The translations under genes were made by a program, and so were the position numbers. From NCBI GenBank assembly GCA_016870945.1, contig VGAH01000007.1, forward strand, positions 1 through 21,872: 21,872 nucleotides of DNA. The letters run 5' to 3'. The notes below the pieces were generated by a model. The model searched no databases, was not told where the DNA came from, and saw nothing but the letters and a program-made list of their open reading frames with translations. This stretch comes from Actinomycetota bacterium (GTDB lineage: Bacteria > Actinomycetota > Actinomycetes > S36-B12 > UBA5976). Of the stretch, positions 1-6,136 are shown one piece after another (the stretch's first letter is position 1; every line of letters begins with the position of its first letter).

Positions 1-369
1 GAAGATGACCGCAAGCGTCGTGCGGTGGCAGAGGCGCGAAACAACGGTGAATCGGTGGTGTATCAGGCCGAGAAGTTCTTGAAAGAGAACGAAGGCAAGA
101 TCCCTGAAGAGGGCCGCTCAAATGTCGAGGGCCCTGTCAACGAACTTAAGAAAGCACTCGAGGGCGAAGACCCAGAGGCGATCTCTGCAGCGGCTGGCAA
201 AGTGACTGAGGCGACACAAGCTTTGGGTGCTGCCATGTATGCAGAGCAGCAAGCCGCCGCTGGCTCTGCTGGCGCAAGCGCTGGCGAAGACTCTGGCGCA
301 AGTGCAACTGGTTCGAACAATGAAGACGGCGTTGAGGCTGAGATCGTTGATGAGGGCGATGGCAAGTGA
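1..369 (+). CDS. dnaK: Chaperone DnaK (Hsp70), C-terminal end only
   Basis: This is the 3' end of an open frame that enters from before the window; 122 codons are visible before a TGA. DnaK is the cytoplasmic Hsp70 that binds exposed hydrophobic stretches of unfolded proteins, driven by ATP. The visible part is the helical lid of the substrate-binding domain: NNGESVVYQAEKFLKEN, then ELKKALEGEDPEAI. It is followed by an Ala/Gly/Ser-rich flexible tail ending in the acidic EIVDEGDGK, like the acidic tail typical of bacterial DnaK. The nucleotide-binding domain and promoter lie outside the window. The stop overlaps the GTG start of grpE (GTGA), so the two are probably translated together. Identification rests on the lid sequence plus the grpE-dnaJ context. 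Confidence 0.95.
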   Translation, partial: EDDRKRRAVAEARNNGESVVYQAEKFLKENEGKIPEEGRSNVEGPVNELKKALEGEDPEAISAAAGKVTEATQALGAAMYAEQQAAAGSAGASAGEDSGASATGSNNEDGVEAEIVDEGDGK

Positions 370-983
370 GTCAGGGGCGCTCGTCCGCACCTGAAGAAGA
401 GCCCGCAGAACCTGCGGTTCGCATAGTCGATCGCAGGCGGGTCGACCCTGAAACTGGTGAGACCAGACCCGACGCACCAACGCCTGCCGCTTCGTCCAAT
501 TTAAAGAAGGACGGGGGCAGCGCAGACTCGAATCAAGTTGCTGAATTGACTGCAGACTTGCAGCGCATCACGGCTGAGTACGCGAACTATCGAAAGCGTG
601 TCGAACGCGATCGTGAATCGATGAAAGAGCAACAAATCGCACAGATTGCTACGCGCTTGTTGCCAGCGTTAGATGACATCGAGCGCGCACGCGAACACGG
701 TGATCTAACCGGTGCATTTGCAACGGTGGCTGATGAATTACTTGCAGCCCTGCGCGCGCTTGGCTTAGAGACTTACGGCGCCGTTAATGAGCCATTTGAC
801 CCGAACCTTCATGAGGCTCTGCAAGTTAGAAATGATGTTGCCGCTTCGGCACCGACGGTGGTCGAAGTGGTTCAGCCCGGTTACCGAATTGGCGAACGTG
901 TCATACGCCCCACTCGTGTGGTCGTGGCCCAGCCTGAGTCATCGAATGAGGTGCAGCAAGAGAGCGTCGTTGCACCCGAGTGA
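366..983 (+). CDS. grpE: Nucleotide exchange factor GrpE
   Basis: GrpE is the homodimeric factor that opens the DnaK nucleotide cleft and releases ADP. The 205-residue product has a disordered acidic, Pro-rich N-terminus (about 1-55). A long coiled-coil dimer helix follows, from about 58 (QVAELTADLQRITAEYANYR). The C-terminal beta-wing that contacts DnaK carries the family signatures FDPNLHEAL and GYRIGERVIRPTRVVV (about 140-190). The GTG start at 366 overlaps the dnaK stop by four bases (GTGA). A GAGGG at 352-356 lies nine bases upstream as a possible ribosome site. The stop in turn overlaps the dnaJ start as GTGA. Length is normal for actinobacterial GrpE. Confidence 0.96.
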   Translation: MSQGRSSAPEEEPAEPAVRIVDRRRVDPETGETRPDAPTPAASSNLKKDGGSADSNQVAELTADLQRITAEYANYRKRVERDRESMKEQQIAQIATRLLPALDDIERAREHGDLTGAFATVADELLAALRALGLETYGAVNEPFDPNLHEALQVRNDVAASAPTVVEVVQPGYRIGERVIRPTRVVVAQPESSNEVQQESVVAPE

Positions 984-2035
984 GTACGAAAGATTGGCTC
1001 GAGAAGGACTACTACTCGATTCTTGGCGTGCCCTCAAGTGTGGATGCAACAACGCTAAAGAAGACTTATCGAAAGCTAGCTAGAGCCCATCACCCAGACG
1101 CGAATAAGGGCGACCCGGCGTCAGAGGCTCGCTTCAAAGAAGTTTCTGAAGCCTACGACGTTTTATCTGACCCAAAAACGCGCGCCGAGTACGACCAAGT
1201 TCGCGCCTATGTAGCAAGTGGCGGCGCACCGCCGGGTGCTGGTTTTGGCGGCGGTGGCCCAGGTTTTGGTGGCGAGGGTCTGCGAATAAATCTTGAAGAT
1301 TTGCTGCGCAATGCTGATGGTGGTGAGTTCAGACTTAGCGATTTATTTGGCGCGGCATTTGGCGGCGGGGATTTTCAGGACCGGGGCAGCGCGGGGTTTC
1401 CGGGTGGTGATTTCGGCGGCGGTCGATTTAGTGGTTTCGGTGGTGGCGGGCGCGCACCGCGCGCTCGACGTGGCGCAGATACCCAAGCCAAAGTCAAACT
1501 TTCTTTCGATGAAGCATGGTCTGGCACGACTCTGCAACTTCGAGTCAACAATCAATCCGTTAAGGCAAAAGTTCCCGCTGGTGTGCGAAATAACGCGCTG
1601 ATAAAACTAAAAGGCAAAGGCCAACCAGGTGCCAATGGTGGCCCGGCAGGTGATTTGTTGATAACCGTTGAAGTAGAGCCAGACAGCGTCTTTGCACGCG
1701 ATGGTGATGACGTGCGCGTGAACCTGCCGGTTCGTTTTGACGAAGCTGCTCTTGGCGGCGAAGTTGTCGTACCTGTGCCCAGTGGTGGCACCGTCACGTT
1801 GAAGTTGCCGCCAAACACCCAAAACGGCCGCACATTCAGAGTGCGCGGCAAAGGTGCGCCCAAGCGGGCCGGTGGTAATGGCGACTTGCTAGCGACCGTC
1901 GAAGTCGCGGTGCCCCAGAAACTCTCTGATTCTGAGCGAAAGGCAATCGAGGACTACGCCTCTGCTGCCGCCAAAGAGAACCCTCGAGAGCAGTTACTAG
2001 CCTCGGCCGCGAATCGAAAAAGAAGTGAGGGCTAG
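980..2035 (+). CDS. dnaJ: DnaJ-family co-chaperone without zinc finger (type II/class B Hsp40)
   Basis: This Hsp40 delivers substrates to DnaK and stimulates its ATPase. Of 351 residues, the N-terminal J domain spans about 10-75 with the essential HPD at 38-40. A long Gly/Phe-rich linker covers about 80-160. Two C-terminal beta-sandwich substrate-binding domains follow (about 165-330), including ADTQAKVKLSFDEAWSGTTL and VRVNLPVRFDEAALGGEVVV. The CxxCxGxG zinc-binding repeats of classical DnaJ are entirely absent, so it is CbpA/DnaJ-type-II-like rather than type I. The GTG start overlaps the grpE stop (GTGA). The position between grpE and clpB says it is the main partner of this DnaK. In several actinobacterial groups the dnaK-operon DnaJ is known to be this short form; a zinc-finger DnaJ may be encoded elsewhere. 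Confidence 0.93.
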   Translation: MSTKDWLEKDYYSILGVPSSVDATTLKKTYRKLARAHHPDANKGDPASEARFKEVSEAYDVLSDPKTRAEYDQVRAYVASGGAPPGAGFGGGGPGFGGEGLRINLEDLLRNADGGEFRLSDLFGAAFGGGDFQDRGSAGFPGGDFGGGRFSGFGGGGRAPRARRGADTQAKVKLSFDEAWSGTTLQLRVNNQSVKAKVPAGVRNNALIKLKGKGQPGANGGPAGDLLITVEVEPDSVFARDGDDVRVNLPVRFDEAALGGEVVVPVPSGGTVTLKLPPNTQNGRTFRVRGKGAPKRAGGNGDLLATVEVAVPQKLSDSERKAIEDYASAAAKENPREQLLASAANRKRSEG

Positions 2036-2042
2036 CAGCTAG

Positions 2043-4622
2043 ATGGACTACACCACAAAGACTCAGCAAGCGCTTTCTACTGCTGTTCAGAAGGCCGCAG
2101 CCGATGGCAACCCGCAAGTTGAGCCCGCGCATCTTTTGAAGGCGTTACTTGATCAAGGCGAAGAGACGATTCCCTGGGCACTACTGCAGTCACTAAAGGT
2201 TGATGTCGGCGAGCTTCGCGCAGGTAATGAAAAAGACCTGGCTGGTCTACCGAAAGCTCAAGGCAGCACAGTTGGCAACCCACAACTTTCACGCGCTATG
2301 TATGCCGTTTTGCAGACCGCGCAAGACCTCGCGCAAAAGCGCGGTGACGAATACTTGTCTACCGAAAGTCTTTTGATCGGTCTTGCCAAAGACGGTGGGG
2401 CGACGGCAACACTGCTTTCTAAACTTGGCGCGACACCAGAAAATTTGACGGATGCGCTTGGCCGAGTGTTGGGTGGTAGACGAGTGACGAACGCTGAACC
2501 TGAAGGCACCTTCGAGGCGCTTAAGAAATATGGCGTCGACCTAACGCAGCGTGCCGAAGAAGGAAGTCTCGACCCAGTGATCGGGCGCGATCAAGAAATT
2601 CGCCGCGTCGTGCAGGTACTTTCTCGCAGAACGAAGAACAACCCCGTCCTCATTGGTGAACCTGGCGTTGGTAAGACGGCCGTCGTCGAGGGTTTGGCTC
2701 AAAGAATCATCGCGGGCGATGTGCCCGACAATCTAAAAGGTAAGCGCTTAATCGCACTAGATCTTGGGTCAATGGTTGCCGGTGCGAAATATCGCGGTGA
2801 GTTCGAAGAGCGCTTAAAAGCCGTGCTTGAAGAAATCAAAGAGAGCGAAGGGCAGATCATCACCTTCATAGATGAGATGCACACCGTGGTCGGTGCGGGT
2901 GCAACTGGTGAAGGCGCGATGGACGCCGGGAACATGCTCAAGCCCATGTTGGCTCGAGGTGAGCTGCGCATGGTCGGTGCTACCACGCTCGATGAGTTCC
3001 GTGATCACATCGAAAAAGACCCAGCCCTTGAGCGACGCTTTCAACAAGTCCTGGTAGGCGAACCTTCGGTAGAAGACACCATCACGATCTTGCGTGGCTT
3101 GAAAGAAAAGTACGAAGCACATCACCAAGTAACCATCAGTGACTCTGCGCTCGTTGCGGCGGCAACGTTGTCTGACAGATACATCACTGGGCGCTTTTTG
3201 CCTGATAAAGCAATAGACCTAGTGGACGAGTCTGCGTCGCGTCTTCGTATGGAAATCGATTCAAGCCCCGAAGAAATAGATGTTTTGCAGCGACAAGTCG
3301 ATCGTCTTTTGATGGAAGAAATCGCCCTTCGCAACGAAAAAGACGACGCTTCGGTCGAGCGACTAAAGCAATTACGCAAAGACTTGAAAGAGAAACAAGA
3401 ACAACTAGATGAACTAAAGAAAAGGTGGGAGGTCGAGCGAACCGCCCTAGACAAAGTTGGCGCACTCACAAAAGAAATTGACCAAACCCGCGGTGAAGTT
3501 GAGCGCGCTCAGCGCGAAGGCGATCTCGAGAAGGCTGCTCGATTGATGTATGGGCGAATGGCCGAGCTTGAGAAACAGCTTTCGAGCGCGCGCGAGTCAG
3601 CGAATGCAACTTCTGGCATGGTGCAAGAAGAGGTCGGCCCAGATGACATCGCACAGGTGGTTTCGGCCTGGACAGGAATCCCCGTAGGCAAATTGCTCGA
3701 GGGCGAATCGCAGAAGCTGCTTGATCTTGAAACTGTTTTGGGCGAACGGGTCGTGGGGCAACCTGAGCCAGTTCGAACGGTGTCTGATGCAATTAGGCGG
3801 GCACGCGCTGGTATCTCAGACCCAAATCGGCCAACCGGTTCTTTCTTGTTTTTAGGCCCGACCGGTGTTGGCAAGACCGAGTTGGCAAAGACCTTGGCTG
3901 AGTTCTTGTTTGATGACGAGCGAGCGATGGTGCGCATCGACATGAGTGAATACGGTGAAAAGCACAGCGTCTCTCGTCTGGTGGGGGCCCCGCCAGGTTA
4001 TGTCGGCTACGACGAGGGCGGGCAGTTAACTGAAGCAGTACGTCGGCGCCCGTATAGCGTGATTTTGTTAGACGAAGTCGAAAAAGCGCACCCAGAAGTT
4101 TTCGACATTTTGTTGCAAGTCCTAGATGACGGACGGTTAACTGACGGGCAGGGGCGCACCGTTGATTTTCGTAACGTGATTTTGATTCTTACTTCGAACC
4201 TTGGCTCGCAATTCCTAGTAGACCAAGATCTCGACTGGGACAAAAAGACTGAAGCGGTGATGAACGTGGTGCGCAATACCTTTAGGCCGGAATTCTTGAA
4301 TCGACTCGATGACACAGTGATGTTCCATCCGCTGGGTAAAGAGCAACTCAAAGAAATCGTTGACATACAACTTGACAATCTTGGTGCTCGACTCGCTAAT
4401 CGTCGCCTCACTCTCGATGTGAGCAACGACGCGAAGGACTGGTTAGTCGATCACGGTTATGAGCCTGCTTATGGTGCTCGTCCGCTTCGACGCTTGATTC
4501 AAACCGCTGTTGGTGACCCACTAGCACGTGAACTACTAAGTGGTGAGGTGTCAGACGGCGACACGGTGAAAGTCACTTCTGCAGCAAATGGTGAGGGTTT
4601 ATTGATTTCGGCGGGTCGCTAA
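2043..4622 (+). CDS. clpB: ATP-dependent disaggregase ClpB (Hsp100)
   Basis: ClpB is a hexameric AAA+ machine that pulls polypeptides out of aggregates and hands them to DnaK/DnaJ/GrpE. At 859 residues it is full length. In order it has an N-terminal Clp-N domain (about 1-145), AAA-1 with Walker A GEPGVGKT at 205-212 and Walker B FIDEMHT, and the coiled-coil middle domain that docks DnaK (about 400-530, rich in Lys/Glu heptads). AAA-2 follows with Walker A GPTGVGKT at 605-612 and Walker B VILLDEVEKAHPEV, then the small C-terminal domain. There is no ClpP-binding loop signature. The ATG lies seven bases after the dnaJ stop, with GAGGG (2027-2031) eleven bases upstream, so it probably reads on from the dnaK operon. 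It completes a bichaperone set in one transcription unit. Confidence 0.97.
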   Translation: MDYTTKTQQALSTAVQKAAADGNPQVEPAHLLKALLDQGEETIPWALLQSLKVDVGELRAGNEKDLAGLPKAQGSTVGNPQLSRAMYAVLQTAQDLAQKRGDEYLSTESLLIGLAKDGGATATLLSKLGATPENLTDALGRVLGGRRVTNAEPEGTFEALKKYGVDLTQRAEEGSLDPVIGRDQEIRRVVQVLSRRTKNNPVLIGEPGVGKTAVVEGLAQRIIAGDVPDNLKGKRLIALDLGSMVAGAKYRGEFEERLKAVLEEIKESEGQIITFIDEMHTVVGAGATGEGAMDAGNMLKPMLARGELRMVGATTLDEFRDHIEKDPALERRFQQVLVGEPSVEDTITILRGLKEKYEAHHQVTISDSALVAAATLSDRYITGRFLPDKAIDLVDESASRLRMEIDSSPEEIDVLQRQVDRLLMEEIALRNEKDDASVERLKQLRKDLKEKQEQLDELKKRWEVERTALDKVGALTKEIDQTRGEVERAQREGDLEKAARLMYGRMAELEKQLSSARESANATSGMVQEEVGPDDIAQVVSAWTGIPVGKLLEGESQKLLDLETVLGERVVGQPEPVRTVSDAIRRARAGISDPNRPTGSFLFLGPTGVGKTELAKTLAEFLFDDERAMVRIDMSEYGEKHSVSRLVGAPPGYVGYDEGGQLTEAVRRRPYSVILLDEVEKAHPEVFDILLQVLDDGRLTDGQGRTVDFRNVILILTSNLGSQFLVDQDLDWDKKTEAVMNVVRNTFRPEFLNRLDDTVMFHPLGKEQLKEIVDIQLDNLGARLANRRLTLDVSNDAKDWLVDHGYEPAYGARPLRRLIQTAVGDPLARELLSGEVSDGDTVKVTSAANGEGLLISAGR

Positions 4623-4630
4623 CTCAACTT

Positions 4631-4660
4631 TTACCTGCTGAGGTCACCTTTCTCAGGTAA
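4631..4660 (+). other. Imperfect hairpin between clpB and the 4671 gene
   Basis: The 5' arm TTACC-(TGC)-TGAG (4631-4642) pairs with CTCAGGTAA (4652-4660). This gives nine base pairs with a three-base bulge and a nine-base loop. No T-run follows, so it is at best a weak terminator for the chaperone operon. Its 3' arm overlaps the -10 element of the next gene, so it could equally be incidental. Confidence 0.3.
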
Positions 4661-4663
4661 CGT
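4658..4663 (+). promoter_or_regulatory. -10 element TAACGT of a leaderless promoter for the 4671 gene
   Basis: TAACGT lies exactly seven bases before the GTG at 4671, the same geometry as at purA, pyrE and the methyltransferase gene. It overlaps the alternative upstream GTG at 4662, which argues that 4671 is the true start. No convincing -35 hexamer is visible. Confidence 0.55.
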
Positions 4664-4670
4664 GCTAAAG

Positions 4671-5966
4671 GTGTCGATTATTCGAGGCCGCTATTTCTTG
4701 CCGGCACTTAGCTTGGTGCTTCTTTTGGTTGTGGTGCTGATTGCTTCAGCCGTGGCGGCGCCGAAGGCTGATCCGATTCCATTAGATCGGCTGCCTGTCT
4801 TGATTACTAGCACGTCAGGCGATGGTCGCCTGCGCGACGTTCAAGTCGTCTCTGCGAACGTTGACAGAGATCGCTGGCTGACTGAACTACCCGTTGACCC
4901 CGGTGTTCTCTTGGCTAACAACCCAGCGGTAAGCGACTCAGGGTCGTTCATGTTGGTTCCTTCGCAGGGCAGAAGCCATGGCTTGTGGTTGACATCGGGT
5001 AAGAAAGCCAAATTGGTCGATATGTCGCATCTGGGTTGGCCAGCGGCTGTTGGTGTTGCTGATGCCTTCATCTGGCCGGTTGATCCCGCGGTTGGCGATG
5101 GCAGAGCTCAAGTCCAGTTTCTCTATTTTGATGCGGCTACTGGCACCAAGACGCCTTTGAGCGGTTCATTGATTGACGACGTCGAATGGGTCAGGGGTGC
5201 TGCGCTCTCACCCGATAAAAGGTGGTTGCTTGCGTTGGTTCAGCGGGCCAGTGCTCGGGGCAAGACTGACGCCGTCCTCATTGACTTAACGGGTTCGAAT
5301 GCTGCTAGAACCATTTCAAGTAGTTCGAACAGGGCCGATCTAGTCGGGCCAGTTTCGTTTGCTCCAGATGGGTCGGTCGTAACTTTCGTGGTGGAAGAAC
5401 CTGAAAACAAGGCAAAGAACGGCAAGAGGGTTTCGCAAGTCTTCTTCGACGTAAATGCAGCGTCTGAGTTGGCTCGATGGCCCGGCGCTTACTCGGCCAG
5501 TTGGTGGAACGGGCGCATTTGGGCTCTGCGCCCAGGTGAGAAGAAGAACACTGAGTTGATATCGGCGGTATCTCCTTCTGAAACTCCGAATGCGGTTAAG
5601 TCGCTAAAGCAAGATCTCGGCGATGTGCGCTTCATAAGTAATGCACCCTCAGAAATAAAAGACTGGCCCAAGAGTTTGGCGACTGTTTCATTTAAAGCCA
5701 ACCCTTTGGTAGTTGCCCTGGGTGGCCTTGTCACATTCGAGGGGTCGGCGAATTCGCGAGAGGTGCCAACACATCCGGTAAATGCCACCACGGCTGGCTG
5801 GCTACAAAGCAAAGGTGCTGACGGCAAGTGGCAGAACTTGCGTTACGAGAATGAGGGACGGGTAACTATCGCCGTCAATGCCACCGGCGAGTACCGGTGG
5901 TGTTCTCGTATTGATTTTGTATTGCGCGACGAGTGCTCTAGCCCTGTGACGGTGACCCTCAACTAG
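4671..5966 (+). CDS. Exported or membrane-anchored protein of unknown function, propeller-like with Ig-like C-terminal domain
   Basis: I do not recognise a named family. The 431-residue product (from GTG 4671) has a short basic N-terminus and one hydrophobic segment (about 8-29, PALSLVLLLVVVLIASAVAA). A possible signal-peptidase site lies near AVAA-PKAD, so it is secreted or anchored by one helix. The body (about 35-310) has repeated blocks such as LSPDKRWLLALVQ and FAPDGSVVTFVVEE, which look like TolB/WD40-type propeller blades. From about 335 an Ig-like beta-sandwich is likely (TVSFKANPLVVALGGLVTFEG ... GEYRWCS), with a possible disulfide between two late Cys. An upstream GTG at 4662 would add three residues but overlaps the -10 box. 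It lies downstream of clpB with its own promoter. Function cannot be inferred from the sequence. Confidence 0.75.
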   Translation: MSIIRGRYFLPALSLVLLLVVVLIASAVAAPKADPIPLDRLPVLITSTSGDGRLRDVQVVSANVDRDRWLTELPVDPGVLLANNPAVSDSGSFMLVPSQGRSHGLWLTSGKKAKLVDMSHLGWPAAVGVADAFIWPVDPAVGDGRAQVQFLYFDAATGTKTPLSGSLIDDVEWVRGAALSPDKRWLLALVQRASARGKTDAVLIDLTGSNAARTISSSSNRADLVGPVSFAPDGSVVTFVVEEPENKAKNGKRVSQVFFDVNAASELARWPGAYSASWWNGRIWALRPGEKKNTELISAVSPSETPNAVKSLKQDLGDVRFISNAPSEIKDWPKSLATVSFKANPLVVALGGLVTFEGSANSREVPTHPVNATTAGWLQSKGADGKWQNLRYENEGRVTIAVNATGEYRWCSRIDFVLRDECSSPVTVTLN

Positions 5967-6015
5967 CAGTTTGACCTTAATTGCGCTCACGTGTGTGACT
6001 CTGTGATGGTTTAGA

Positions 6016-6037
6016 GGTAATTGCGAACGGGTAATTG
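6016..6037 (+). repeat. Direct repeat GGTAATTG with 14-base period
   Basis: GGTAATTG occurs at 6016-6023 and again at 6030-6037, separated by six bases. It sits in the 165-base spacer between two exported-protein genes. Tandem half-sites at such spacing are typical of operators for dimeric regulators (for example the response-regulator type), but no regulator is encoded nearby, so the role is inference. Confidence 0.4.
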
Positions 6038-6046
6038 ATGCCACGC

Positions 6047-6068
6047 TGAGAGTCACTTCAGTGTCTCA
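6047..6068 (+). other. Hairpin in the spacer upstream of the 6132 gene
   Basis: TGAGA-(GT)-CAC (6047-6056) pairs with GTGTCTCA (6061-6068) around the loop TTCA. This gives eight base pairs with a two-base bulge. The following CGGCTTCTTTG is only mildly T-rich. It could be a weak terminator for the 4671 gene or a leader structure of the 6132 gene. Confidence 0.35.
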
Positions 6069-6136
6069 CGGCTTCTTTGTGTCATGTGCGTCGGTGTCTC
6101 ATGAGAAATCACTTAGCGAAAGGGATGTCTCATGGG
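6061..6136 (+). repeat. Three copies of TGTCTCA before and across the start of the 6132 gene
   Basis: TGTCTCA recurs at 6062-6068, 6095-6101 and 6126-6132, with 33- and 31-base spacings, close to three helical turns. The middle copy is part of a perfect ten-base palindrome, TCTCATGAGA (6097-6106). The last copy runs into the ATG. CATGAGA (6100-6106) can also pair with TCTCATG (6128-6134), which would place the ribosome site in a loop and the start codon in a stem. Confidence 0.5.
6119..6125 (+). promoter_or_regulatory. Ribosome-binding site AAAGGGA of the 6132 gene
   Basis: AAAGGGA lies six bases before the ATG at 6132. Unlike most genes in the window this one clearly has a 5' untranslated leader and a Shine-Dalgarno sequence. 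This decides the start over the out-of-frame ATG at 6125. Confidence 0.6.

Noticed and set aside
118..480. Minus-strand open frame across the dnaK/grpE junction
   Set aside because: It is antisense to two clearly real genes, with no motif or promoter of its own.
3509..3943. Long minus-strand open frame (144 codons) inside clpB
   Set aside because: It is fully antisense to the conserved ClpB middle and AAA-2 region, is Ser/Arg-rich in the way reverse-strand shadows are, and shows no recognisable domain or ribosome site.
4007..4426. Minus-strand open frame (139 codons) inside clpB
   Set aside because: Same reasoning: it is antisense to the highly conserved AAA-2 domain, and its composition (Ser, Arg, Thr runs) reflects the complement of clpB codons.
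5988..5993. CACGTG palindrome after the 4671 gene
   Set aside because: A six-base palindrome is expected by chance. A second CACGTG lies within the 6132 signal-peptide coding region, so there is no sign of a specific operator.
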